A stretch of DNA of 64,000 nucleotides from Myotis daubentonii. Taxonomy: Eukaryota; Chordata; Mammalia; Chiroptera; Vespertilionidae. Position 1 is the stretch's first letter. Each line of letters begins with the position of its first letter. A model generated the notes under the pieces. That model was not told where the DNA came from and searched no databases. It saw nothing but the letters and a program-made list of their open reading frames with translations. Shown piece after piece: positions 10,849-22,284 of this stretch. The position numbers and the translations under genes are program-made. The stretch spans positions 60,276,787 through 60,340,786 of the forward strand of contig NC_081842.1 in NCBI RefSeq assembly GCF_963259705.1, in the 5' to 3' direction.

Positions 10849-12142
10849 TCATGGAGAGGGAACCAAGATGGCAACAAAGGGTAAATGCCTGTACTCGCCG
10901 TCTCCCACAACATCAAAATTCCAACTAAAATATAGAACAATGATCATCCAGAACTGCTGGAAAGCTGGCTGAATGGAAGTCCTAGAACTAGAGAAGTAAA
11001 GAAGAAAGCACACTGAGACTGGTAGGAGGTGCAGAGGCGCAGAATGGGTGGGTTCAGCACCCAAATGTGCCACTTTTTTAATTGGGAGGGAGATCATCTC
11101 TGCAGAGGCCTCCCAGAGGAGCAAAGACCCCCCCCCCCCAGCCGAGGGTCCCAGAGCTGTAAAAACCAGTGTGGATTAGAGCTCAGTGACACCAAGGCTG
11201 CTGGAGACACGGCTGTTCCTCTTGAAAGGCCGGCACCATGAACTGAACTTACAGGTCTCACTTCCTCTGAGCTCCAGCACCAGGGCGAGGATCTGAGGGA
11301 CACATTTGTCTGGCATAGGAGCAGGAACTTTGGGATGGCTTTCTCCCAGATGGAGGTACAGGGATCATTGTTCCTGTGCTGGGACCTCCCCAGTCTCAGG
11401 GCTGACTAGAAGCCATTTCTGTTTGCTCTGCACCAGTGAGTCCCTAAGACCCCTGCCTCATCCAATTTACAATCCCACCCAAGCTACCTGAAGCGCCTTT
11501 TGCATATGAATGGCCTGTCCTTGAAAATCTCAACCAAGCTGTGGCTGGGTCAGGGAGCCCCAGACCTATAATAAAAAGCCAAAGACCCAGCATGAGTACC
11601 AGCCTTCATAGCTGGGCCTTATCTGGGCACTTCCAAACCCCATAAAAAAAGGAGGAATCTGAAGATCTCTCTGTAGCTCCTGCTGGTGGCTCCAAGCATT
11701 GGCTAACTTTACACTTCCCTGGAGACCCAATAGCCAGTGTACCCAGTGTCAGTGTCAAACCATATCAGATTACAACTCTACACATCCATAAGCAACACAT
11801 TCAAGGGGCAGACTCAGTAAGCACCAAAGCCCCACTAAAGTCCTACTCCATAATGGTGTCTCCTGCATAGCAGCTCTCCCACTGTAGTCCCAGCTGGTTC
11901 TCATAGCAAATTGGCCTGGAGGTCAATTCCTACCAGTGACACCAATAGCAATCAAGTCTAAACTACAACAACACTGTGCTTACAGCCCACAAAGGGGTGC
12001 ACTTAGATTTCCCAGCTCAGGTGACTTAGGAGGTTGAGCCACTGGGCACTGTAGGACATACTACATAAGGCCACTCTACCAACTCAAGGAGACATAGCAG
12101 CTCTACCCAATATATAGAAACAAACACAGGGAAGCAGCTAAA

Positions 12143-13006
12143 ATGTGGAGACAAAGGAACATGTCACAAATGAAAGAAATGGAAGAAAGCAAACAACTGG
12201 ATATAGAGTTCAAAACCACAGCTATAAGGTTACTCAAGAATCTTTTAGAAACCTCCAAGAGACTTAGTGAGACTTTCAAGGATCTCGGTGAGAATGCCAA
12301 ACACATGGAAAAGGACCAGTCAGAAATTAAGCATACAATGACTGAAATAAAGAATAATATACAGGGATTCAACATTAGAATAGAGGGTTCTGAGAATCAA
12401 ATCAATGATTTAAAATATGAGGAAGAAAAAAATACCCAACCAGAAGAGCAAAAAGAAATAAGATTCCAAAAATATGAAGATAGTGTAAGGAGCCTTTGGG
12501 ACAACTTCAAGCATACCAACATTCACATTATGGGGGTACCAGAAAAAGAGAGCAAGATATTGAAAACCTATTTAAAGAAATAATGACAGAAAACTTACCC
12601 TACCTGGTAAAAGAAATAGACTTACAAGTCCATGAAGCACAGAGAGTCCCAAACAAGAGGAACCCAAAGAGGCACACACCAAGACACATCATAATTAAAA
12701 TGCCAAGGGCTAAAGGCAAAGAGAGAATCTTAAAAGCAGCAAGAGAAAAACAGTTAGTTACCCACATGGGAGTACCCATAAGACTGTCAGCTGATTTTTT
12801 AACAGAAACTATGCAGGCCAGAAGGGAGTGGCAAGAAATATTCAAAGTGATGAATAGCAAGGACCTACAACCAAGATTTTCTCTATCCAGCAAAGCTATC
12901 ATTTAGAATTGAAGGTCAAATAAAGAGCGTCACAGACAAGGAAAAGCTAAAGGAGTTCATTACCACCATACCAGTATTATATGAAATGTTAAAGGGTATT
13001 CTTTAA
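12143..13006 (+). pseudogene. LINE ORF1 (L1 ORF1p-like), frameshifted
   Basis: The N-terminal part (12143-12583) is a Glu/Lys-rich coiled coil with ENQINDLKYEEE. The reading then moves to a second frame (about 12540-12906), with [20 protein letters not shown] and [12 protein letters not shown], matching the RRM and C-terminal domains of L1 ORF1p. It ends in a third frame with LKEFITTIPVLYEMLKGIL. There are two frameshifts (near 12540 and 12900). The coiled coil would have trimerised the RNA-binding protein. Inactive. Confidence 0.85.
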
Positions 13007-13204
13007 GAAGAGGAAGAAGAAGAAAATGAAAAAGATAAAAAATATGAACAACAAAATGGCAACAAATAAGAAATAAGAAATCTAATGAGCAGAATAAACT
13101 GGTGAATAAAATAGAATCTGAGGCATGGAAATGGAACAGACTGATGATTCTCAGAGAGAAGGGAGGTGGGCGGGAAGAGATTAAACAAAGATCTTATATG
13201 CATA

Positions 13205-13781
13205 CTAGTGTCCCAGTGCATGGATTCGTGCACATTGAAAGGAAATTAATTCAAAGAAATATTTTAATATCGCTATTTGCGTCTTGCTAATGAAAAGAAA
13301 ATAGGATTCTACTGAGTCTCCTATCTACCTATTCCAGGACTTCTGTGAGGATCAAATGAGATGAGGCACGGGGAAAACAATTCACAAACATTTGGTTAAA
13401 CTGTAAAATGTTTCCAACTGGCTATAAAGCAAGTTGGGTTCCTGGGCTGAAGAAACTTCAAGGAGGCTAGTCTCTAGGATAGAGGAAGCCAGGCTTTGCT
13501 ACATGAAGTCATTACCTGGTGCCCACAGTGACTATTTCCAGGCTGGGCTGGATTGTGGGCCATGTTTTGCGCCATGAGGTCTTGGCAGTATTGGCTGCAA
13601 TTTGTTGGGGTGTTGCTCCGGGGTGGTGGCGGGGCCTATGTCCTACTTGGGGGAAGTTGAGTGTTCATTTGTTGGCACCAGGTCTGTGGTGCCATTTATT
13701 TTTAAATGGCCATGCACATCATGGCAGTTTCTGCGTTGAGCGTCTGCCCCCTGGTCAGTACGTGTAATAGTTACTGGTCGG

Positions 13782-13838
<57 letters not shown>
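13205..13838 (-). mobile_element. Helitron inserted in the HAL1-like LINE, carrying non-Helitron sequence
   Basis: The reverse 3' end lies at 13205 (CTAGTGTCCCAGTGCATGG, with the GTGCAC stem). The 5' end has decayed into (TG)n. LINE sequence is interrupted precisely, from TATGCATA to ACCTACGGACAC. The 3' end matches the Helitron at 45376-46097. The middle (about 13290-13720) is not shared with other Helitrons here and includes GTGAGGATCAAATGAGATGA, which resembles MIR. Confidence 0.8.
13790..13838 (+). repeat. (TG)n microsatellite
   Basis: About 23 TG units preceded by (TA)n at the 5' end of the reverse Helitron. Confidence 0.95.
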
Positions 13839-13841
<3 letters not shown>

Positions 13842-16048
13842 CCTACGGACACAAAAAATAGGGAAATAGGGTGGCGAAGGCCTGGGGTGGGGCGGGAACC
13901 AGGTGGAAGGAAGCAAAGGGAGGGAAAAAAAAAGGGACAGCTATAATAATCTCAACAATAAAGATGTAAAACAAAAACAAAAACCTATCATTACGTTTTA
14001 AGGAAGTAGAAAATGAACAAATCAAGCCCAAAGTTAGAAGAAAGAAAATAATAAAAGATCACATCAAAGTTTAATGAAATAGAGAATATAAACACAATAC
14101 AAATATTAATGAAACAAAGAGCTGGTTCTCTAAACAAAATTGACAAAATTTTAGCTAGACTCACTAAAGATAAAAAAGAGAAGACTAAAACAAAACATAA
14201 ATGAAAGAGAAGTAACAAAATACACTACAGAAACATAAAGGACTATACAAGAATACATGAAAGTCTATACACCACCAAAGTGGACAACCTAGAAGAAATG
14301 ACCAAGTTTTCAGAAGCATACAACCTTCCTAGCATGAATCATGAAGAATTAGAAAACCTGAATAGATTGATCACTAGTAAGGATATTGAAGTAGTAATCA
14401 AAACCTCCCAAAAACAAAGTCCATGACCGATGACTTCACTGGTGAATGCTACCAAACATTCAAAGAAGATTTAATACCTATCTTTGTCAAACTCTTCCAA
14501 AAAATCAAAGAGGAGGGAATGCATCCTAACTCATTTTATGAGGCCAACATTAGCCTAGTACCAAAAGTAGGCAAGTACATGACAAAAAAATGAAAATTAC
14601 AGGCCAATATCTGATGTAAAAATCCTCAATAAAATAAAAACAAAAGAAATACAACAATACAACATTCAAAGGATCATATACAATGATCAAGCTGAATTCA
14701 TTCCAGGGGTGCAAGGATAGTTCAACATCCACAAATCAATCAACACGATAAACCACATTAACAAATTAAAAGATAAAAATCATACGATCATCTCAACAGA
14801 TGCAGAAAAAGCATCTGACAAGATACAACATCCATTTATGATAAAACTCTCAAAAAAATGGATAGAGAAAAAAAGTACCTCAACATAATAAAGGTCATAT
14901 ATGGCAAACCTTCAGCTAACATCATACTCAATGATAAAAAAACTGAAAGCTTTTCCTATAAGATTAGGAATAAGAGTAGGATGCCAACTCTTGTCAGTTG
15001 TATCCAACATAGTACTGGAAGTCCTATTCAGAGCAATTAGCCAAGAAATATAAAGCATCTGTATTGAAAAGGAAGTAGTAAAAGTATCACTATTTGTGGA
15101 TATGATTTCATATATAAAAAAAAACTCTAAAGAATTCACCATAAAACTATTAGAAATAATAAACAAATACAATAAAATTGCAGGATATAAAATTTACTAC
15201 ACAAAAATCTGAGAGTTTCTATATACTAACAACAAACTATCAGAGAAATGAAGAAAACAATACAATTTACAATCACAACAAATAGAATCAAATACCTAGA
15301 AATAAACAAAGGAAGTGAAAGACTTGTACACTGAAAACTATAAGACATTGTTCAAAGAAATTTAAAAAGACACAAAGAAATGGAAAGACATTCTGTGTTC
15401 TTGGACTGAAAGAATTAACACTGTTAAAATATCCATGTTTCCCTAAAGCAGTATAAAGATTCAGTGCAACCCCTATCAACATCCCAATGGCATTTTTTCA
15501 CAGAAATAGAATTTAAAATGTCCTAAAATTTGTAGGAAACCACAAAAGTCCCTAAACAGTCAAATCAATCCTAAGAAAAAATAAAGCCAGAGGTACCACA
15601 CTCCCCAATTTCAAATTGTACTACAAAGCTATAGTACAAAACAGTATGGTATTGGCAAAAACACATACACACAGACCAATGGAACAGAAATGAGAGCCCA
15701 GAAATAAACCCACACATATACGGCAACTAATTTATGACAAAGGTGCTAAGCATATACAATGTGTTGACGTAACTAAATAGTCATATGCAAAAGAATGAAG
15801 GTAAATCACTATCTTACACCATGCACAAAAATTAACCAAAATGGATTAAAGACTTAAATGTAAGACCTGAAACAATAAATACATAAAAGAAAATACAGAC
15901 ACTAAGCTTCCAGGCTCAGTGGTGTTTTGGCAAATTTGATTCCAAAAGCAAGGGAAACTAAAGCAAAAAATAAACAAATGGGACTACATCAAATTAACAA
16001 ACTTCTGCATAGCAAAGGAAATCATCAAAACATAAAAGCAACCTACCA

Positions 16049-16283
16049 CCAGCTGGTGTGGCTCAGTGGTTGAGCACTGGCCCTTGAACCAAGAGGTAAC
16101 TGGTTTGATTCTGGTCAGGCACATGCCCAGGTTTCAGGCGGAATCCTCAGTGGAGGATGGAGAGGGGGTGAAGGGGAAGGGAGGAGGAGGAAGCTGATCG
16201 ATGATGTTTCTCTCTCATCAATGTTTCTATCTAGCCCTCTCCCTTCCTCTCTCTCTAAAAATCAATAAAAACATTTTTTTAAA
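16049..16283 (+). mobile_element. Ves SINE with purine-rich insert
   Basis: Nested in L1; flanked by GCAACCTA(C/T)CA repeats. A run rich in GGGAGGAGG (about 16165-16195) enlarges the segment that is normally short. Confidence 0.9.
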
Positions 16284-17012
16284 TGCAACCTATCAAATGG
16301 GAGATGATATTTGCAAATGATAGTTCCAATAAGGGGTTAATATCCAAACTATAGAAAGAACTCATATAACTCAAACATAAGGAAACAAATAATCTAATTT
16401 AAAAATGGTTAGAGAGTCTGAATAGACTTTTTTCTCCCAAGAAGACATACAGATGGCCAAAGGCATATGAAAAGATGTTCAACATCACTATGGGAAATGC
16501 AAATCAAAACCACAATGAGGGAGATATCACTTCACACCACTTAGAATGGCTTTTTCTTACCAAAAGGACACAAAGTAACAAGTGTTGGAAAACATATGGA
16601 GAAAAGAGAACTCTTGCATACTGTTGGTAAGATTATAAACTGGTGCAGCCACTATGGACAACAGCATGGAGGTTCCTTTAAAAATTTTAAAAATAGAATT
16701 ACTGTAAGATCCAGTAATTCCTCTTTGAGTTATTTATTTGAAGAATATGAAAAGACTAAATCAAAAAAAATACTAGTATATACTCCTATGTTAACTGCAG
16801 CATTATTTACAATAGCTAAGATATGGAAAAAATCTAAGTGTCTATTGATGGATGAATGGATAAAAATTAGTATAAATATATATAATGGACTACTACTCAG
16901 CAATAAAAAGATGAAATATTGTCATTTGCAACATATGGCTGGATCTTGGAGATATTATGCTAAGTGAAAAAGTCAGATAGAAAAAGATAAAGACCATATG
17001 CTTTCACTCTTA

Positions 17013-17108
17013 ACTATAATAATAAAAGCATAATATGCTAATTATTAGTAGACCGGACAACCTTCTGGACGAAGCCAGGGCTGCAAATTTCGTGCATCGG
17101 GCCTCTAG
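17013..17108 (+). mobile_element. Minimal Helitron (about 95 bp)
   Basis: AATAATAAAAGCATAATATGC start; the end is AAATTTCGTGCATCGGGCCTCTAG|T. Almost nothing lies between the termini. Confidence 0.85.
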
Positions 17109-17336
17109 TCTGAAATATAAAAGAAAAAGTAAAAAATGAACTAATGAAACAAAGCAAAAACAAACTCATAGATACTGTCAACAGAATGGTAGTAACCAGA
17201 GGGAAAAGAGGGTAGGAAAAGGAAGAATTGGCTAAATTCGTTAAAGGAAGTAAAATATATGATAACAGAAGGAAACTAAACTTTTAGTGGTATGCACGCA
17301 ATAAAGTATACAGATATCAAATTATAAAACAACTTA

Positions 17337-17962
17337 ATGTGCTATTATCTTATGACCCAGCAACTGCACTTCTGGGCATTTATCCCAGGCAAATGAAAAC
17401 TTACTTTCACATATAAATTTGTACACAAATGTTTATAGCAGCTCTAGTCTTAATAGCCAAAAACTGGTAAGTGACTCAGATGTCCTTCAATGGGTTAGTG
17501 GTTAAAGAAACTGTGGTGTAGCTATGCTATGGAATAAAATCCAGTAATAAAAAGGAACAAGCCATTGATATATAAAAAACTCTGGATGTATCTCCAAAGG
17601 ACTATTACAGGCAAAAAAAGGGCCAATGCCAAAATGTTATATACTATCCGATACTATTTATATAAACATTCTTGAAATGACAAAAAAAAAAAAAAGTGGA
17701 GGACAGGTTAGTGGTTTCCAGGATTAAAGGTGAGGGGTTGTGTGCTACTCTAAAAGGGCAACATGAGAGATTCCTGTGATGATGAAAATGTTCTGTATTT
17801 GATTATATCAATGTCAATACCCTGATTGCAGTATTTATTTTAGTTTTGCAAGATGTTACCTTTGAAAGAAACTGAGTAAAGGATACGTGAAATCTATCTG
17901 TATTATTTCTTATAATTGCATGTGAATCTACAATAATCTCAAAATAAAAATAAAATTTAATT
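17337..17962 (+). mobile_element. Old L1 3' end
   Basis: GACCCAGCAACTGCACTTCTGG through the terminal CTACAATAATCTCAAAATAAAAA. Typical ORF2 end plus 3' UTR; broken. Confidence 0.75.
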
Positions 17963-18303
17963 ACATAATTAAAAATTTATTATATTTTCACAGGTGAATA
18001 TGACATCCAGAACACTCTAAAAATCCAGTAAAAAATGGCAAAATGTCAGGTTAAAGCAATGTAAACATAAGAAAAAAATTAGGATCATACTATTATAATT
18101 CAAGGCAAAAGGCACTAAATAAAACAGCAAATATTTTATTAAAGGGTATATTTCACAATGGAAATATTTCAATGCTTTTGCACAAATATCACTGTATTAA
18201 AATATAAGATAAATTAATAAAAAGAAAAATGAACAGAAACATAATTGTATGGAATGATATATCTCTCTGTTATTAACTAATCTGGCAAGCTGGAAACAGG
18301 ATA

Positions 18304-18479
18304 CAGTGGGGCCTTGACTTACGAGTGTCCTGACTAACGAGTTTTTTGAGATACCAGCTGTCTCTCGGCTGATTTTTTGCATTGTGTTGACAGAGTAATT
18401 TGAGTTAAGGAGCTCCTTAACGAGTTCCTTAACAAGCTCAGTCTAGGAACAATTAAACTCGTAAGTCAAAGCCCCACTG
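18304..18479. mobile_element. pogo/Tigger-like MITE
   Basis: 176 bp with near-perfect terminal inverted repeats (CAGTGGGGCCTTGACTTACG against CGTAAGTCAAAGCCCCACTG), flanked by TA on both sides. No transposase. CAGTG termini with a TA duplication are typical of pogo/Tigger elements. Confidence 0.85.
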
Positions 18480-18489
18480 TATAGAGGCA

Positions 18490-19330
18490 CTGTATATAAA
18501 ACTAGTAAGATTTACAAATATATTATGGGCTTTGCCTATGCCAAATAAAAATATACTTTCTAGTGCTCCTTACTAGTATTATTAGAATACTTATAATGAT
18601 TCATCACATATAGACTAATAAAAAGAAACATCTCAAATTCCAAAGAGTGTATATTAAAGAAAAACCTGTTAAAGGCAAAAAATAAAATAAAATGATTAAG
18701 TATCAGCTCCATGAACTAGTTATTTTAGAACACCAATAAAATAGACAAACCTCTGGAACAGTTAATAAAGAGAAAAGATAGAGAAGATATAAACATATAA
18801 TGTTAAATAAAGATATATAGCCATAGCTACAAAAGTTTTTATTATAAAAAGAATGTATAATTCTGTACTATTAAATCTGAAATACTGGATGAAATCTGTA
18901 ATTTCCTGTGAAAATATAAATTAGTAAATTTCATTTTAAAAGGCAGTAATCCAAATTGATCAATTACCATGAAATTTTTGCTTCAAAAAATATTTCCTCA
19001 AAAATATTATTCCCAGTCAAGAATATTTTTCAAATCTTTAAATAACTTGGTACTTTATTTCAGATAGAAAAAAAATGAAGGAGAATAAAGTCACATTCAA
19101 GAACATGACATAGACTACATACACATGCACACATACATACAACACAGACATGAGAATATTACATATTGATTCTATTTAAAAATATAGGAGGCAAGCCCTA
19201 AAGAAAATATTTGAAAAGTAATTATAGTAGTGTATCTTGTAGTAGTGTATTTTTTAAAGTATAATATGATTAAGTAGTTTATTCCAGAAATATAAATTGG
19301 CACAATCTCTTAAATGTCTCTTCATAAGCA
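18490..19330. other. AT-rich intronic DNA, no gene seen
   Basis: No repeat or exon recognised. A short CA-rich patch lies near 19117-19145. Confidence 0.5.
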
Positions 19331-19677
19331 CAGGTATCTCTCCATCCCACTTGATTTCAATAAGTTTACTGAAAGTTACAAAATAAATATGAAAAATATT
19401 AGCTTTTTTCTAAATTAATAGTAAACAAAATATATTGTAAAAAGAGCTCTGATTCAAAATAGCAAAACAAATAATATTCTAGGATAAAACCTTACAAGAA
19501 ATGTGTCACCTATTCAAACAATAACAAACACTATGAAATATTTCTAATCAAGGTAAATAATAAAAAACCTTAAGAGGTATATCATAATATTAGAATATTC
19601 AATATTCAAAATATATCATACTTTCCCCAAAATATAAATGCAATGTAGAACAATCAGAATCCCAATTGGATTTTTTT

Positions 19678-19897
19678 CTTTTAAATATATTTGTATTGAT
19701 TTCAGAGAGGAAGGGAGAGGGAGAAATATAGAGATAGAAATATCAATGATGAGAGAGAATCATTGATCAACTGCCTCCTATACAACACCTACTGGGGATA
19801 GAGCTCACAATCTGGGCATGTGCCCTGACCAGGAATCAAACAGTGACCGCCTGGTTCATAGGTCAATGCTCAACCACTGAGCCATGCTGGCTGGGCC
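19678..19897 (-). mobile_element. Ves SINE
   Basis: Flanked by CCCAATTGGATTTTTT duplications. Reverse B box and head GCCCAGCCAGCATGGCTCAG are recognisable. Confidence 0.92.
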
Positions 19898-20064
19898 CCA
19901 ATTGGATTTTTTATGAAACTTGAGAAAAAGAAGACTAAAGTTTATCTGGAAATATAAACCTAAAACTAAACAAGAAGTTTTGAAGAGGGAAATATAAGGG
20001 GTGGAAGTAATAGGAAATATTAAAAAATATTATAAAACAATCAATTTTAATTGCTATACTCATA

Positions 20065-20392
20065 CTAGAGGCCTGGAGCATGAAATTCATGCAAGGATAC
20101 AGTCCCTAGGCCTGCTGTGATCAGGGCCATCTTCCCCAGCTGCTGGCAGCTGGCCCTGCCCCCCGCAACCACCCACCCCCAGTTGCCTATTCCCCATCAG
20201 ATGATAGGAGCCTACGGGCTGGGACAAGGGACCAAGAGGTTGGCCAGTAGGCCCAGATTGGGCAATGCCTGCAGGCTGGGGGCAGCTCCTGCATTGAGCG
20301 TCTGCCCCCTGGTGGTCAGTGCGCATCATAGCTACCAGTCATTCTGCAGTCTGGCCGATTTACATATTACGCTTTTATATATATAGATAGGA
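20065..20392 (-). mobile_element. Non-autonomous Helitron
   Basis: The reverse 3' end CTAGAGGCCTGGAGCATG is at 20065. The reverse 5' end (CTTTTATATATATAG, then ATAGGA) is at 20392. It contains CTGCCCCCTGGTGG at 20302-20315. Confidence 0.9.
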
Positions 20393-20479
20393 TGACATGC
20401 ATTAATGTAATAAAATAAAATGTTGAAAAGCAGATTAAGTAAACAAAATAATTGAATGTATGATTAAAAGCAGTAATCA

Positions 20480-20682
20480 GCCCAGCTGGTATGGTTCAGT
20501 GGTTGAGCATCAACTCAGGAACTAAGAGGTCACAGTTCGATTCCTGGTCAGGGCACATGCCTAGGTTGCGGGCTCAATCCCCAGTAGGGGGCGTGCAGAA
20601 GGCAGCTGATTGATGATGTTTCTATCTATCCCTCTCCCTTCCTCTCTCTCTAAAAATCAATAAAAACATATTTTTTAAAAAA
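20480..20682 (+). mobile_element. Ves SINE
   Basis: GCCCAGCTGGTATGGTTCAG head, CAGTTCGATTCC B box, CCCCAGTAGGGGGCGTGCAG core and A-rich tail. Confidence 0.92.
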
Positions 20683-21690
20683 GAATGGACTTCATAAACA
20701 CAATTTTTTAAAAAGCAACAATAAAATCAATGAGAAAAAATATTACTCCATAAATAGTACTGGAACAATGACCAATCATTTAATAAAATTAGGCCCGTAC
20801 TCATATAAGAATAAAGAAGCTTAAAGTCTTTTACATAACATAATGGATGAATATCTATAATAGTTTTTTATATATAACATAATAAGCAAAGTGTTAATAT
20901 TGTTGCTATATAAAACACTCTTATAAACAATAAGAAAAAAAGCTAAACATCCCAAACTAAAATACTCAACAAACAACATCTAATTCACTATAGAAAAAAT
21001 GCAAATGACCAGTACATATTTTTATGAGCAAAATTTACTACTAAACAGTGGAATACAAACGAAAACAACTTTAAGTTGCCACCTCTTGCCAATTATATAG
21101 TCAAACATTTTTTAAATGATGGCAATTTATAGGGTTTTCAAAGGTAAAAGGAAACAAGTACCTCTATATAAACTTCTTTCCTGGCCCAATTTTACTGAGG
21201 AATAATTGACAAATAAATATAAACTTCTAAAAAGAAATATAAACTTGTGTGACTTTTCAGTGGAACAATTGATTATATATATCAAACACTTTAAAAAAAT
21301 AAGCTTCCTCTTTAGCTATAAACTTGTTCTCCTAGGAATTTATCCTAAGGAAAAATTCTAACTATGTTAAGATATACAAAGATATTGTTATTGTAGATAA
21401 AAAGACAACAGACAGCCTCAATTAAGGTAAAGACTGGCCTTTGTTAGGGAAAAATACTGACCTAAGGCATGACTACAGAGAAATATGAAAAATCTAGGGA
21501 AAGAAATAAGTCATGAACAAAAGGAAGAACAGCACGTGAGAACTAACATGGGCAGAAAGAGGAAAAAAAAATCTCAGAATTTTCTTGCGTATGTGCCAGC
21601 AAAGCCGTGGAGGCCATTTACCCGATGTGCTATTCCATACATAACCCTATATTACATACTTTATGAATCAATAAAAAATTTACAATTTTT

Positions 21691-21905
21691 TTAAAATATA
21701 TTTTATTGATTTTTTACAGAGAGGAAGGGAGAGGGATAGAGAGTTAGAAACATCGATGAGAGAGAAACATCGATCAGCTTCCTCCTGCACATCTCCTACT
21801 GGAGATGTGCCTGCAACCCAGGTACATGCCCTTGACCGGAATCGAACCTGGGACCTTTCAGTCCGCAGGCCGACGCTCTTTCCACTGAGCCAAACCGGTT
21901 TTGGC
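21691..21905 (-). mobile_element. Ves SINE (young-looking, CATCGATGTTTCTAAC subtype)
   Basis: It has perfect flanking AAAAAATTTACAATTTTT duplications and the reverse head GCCAAAACCGGTTTGGCTCAG. Low divergence. Confidence 0.93.
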
Positions 21906-21986
21906 AAAAAATTTACAATTTTTAATTATAAACCTGTGTTTTCTGTCAAAATTACTTCTTGCATGAATTTTGGGACACCCTATATT
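21906..21986. mobile_element. Possible mariner end
   Basis: It ends TTTTGGGACACCCTATA. Read in reverse this is TATAGGGTGTCCCAAAA, a classic mariner terminus. The partner terminus was not found, so it is a truncated element at best. The stretch 21420-21680 may belong to the same element. Confidence 0.35.
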
Positions 21987-21989
21987 TCA

Positions 21990-22280
21990 TCTTTTCTTAT
22001 GGCTGAGTAGCAGTCCATTGTATATAAAACTGAAAACAACAAATGAACAAACAAAAAAAATAAAATCTCATAGACATAGACAACAGTATAGTGGTTACCA
22101 GGGAGAAGGGATGTGGGGGGTAGTAAAGGGTAAATGGGGTCAAATATATGGTGACAGAAGAAGATTTGACTTTGTGGGGGTGAGTACACAATGCAATATA
22201 CAGATGATGAATTATACACTTAAAACCAAATAATCTTATTAACCATGGTAACCCCAATAAATTTGACTTAAAAATAAATA
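21990..22280 (+). mobile_element. L1 3' end
   Basis: TATGGCTGAGTAGCAGTCCA, then 3' UTR ending CCCCAATAAATTTGACTT. It closely parallels the end of the L1 at 8560-8875. Confidence 0.75.
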
Positions 22281-22284
22281 AAAA

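Larger units (their letters stand above)
10853..13976 (+). mobile_element. HAL1-like ORF1-only LINE, near full length, split by a Helitron
   Basis: Order: L1-like 5' UTR from GAGAGGGAACCAAGATGG (10855-12130), then a broken ORF1 (12143-13006). After about 100 bp comes the 3' unit (ACAGACTGATGATTCTCAGAG to AATAAAGATGTAAAAC) with no ORF2 between. It is bounded by AAAAACTATCAT / AAAAACCTATCAT duplications. A Helitron occupies 13205-13838. Known: HAL1 elements are L1 derivatives that keep ORF1 and lack ORF2. Absence of ORF2 by later deletion is the alternative; repeated 3' units elsewhere in the window argue against it. Confidence 0.75.
13977..17335 (+). pseudogene. L1 ORF2 RT and C-terminal part plus 3' UTR, second half of a split L1
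   Basis: It continues the ORF2 of 9590-10848: linker, RT domain and C-terminal region, ending with an L1 3' UTR near 17335. The RT active-site motif near 15090-15105 is damaged: one codon of the FADD-type motif is missing and the other positions have changed. There are many frameshifts. A Ves SINE (16049-16283) and a small Helitron (17013-17108) are nested in it. It is the oldest layer of this stack. Confidence 0.85.
19330..21400 (+). pseudogene. Degenerate L1 ORF2 remnants, interrupted by SINEs and a Helitron
   Basis: Segments such as AACAATCAGAATCCCAATTGGATTTTT and TTTATCTGGAAATATAAACC correspond to the region following the RT domain. Later pieces (20690-21400) fit the remaining ORF2. Heavily mutated. 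Insertions: 19678-19897, 20065-20392 and 20480-20682. Confidence 0.55.

Noticed and set aside
21680..22010. Overlapping frames with CTWVAGTSP or PATQVHALDRN
   Set aside because: Translations of Ves SINE sequence. The same peptides recur at other SINE copies (for example 32482-32772).
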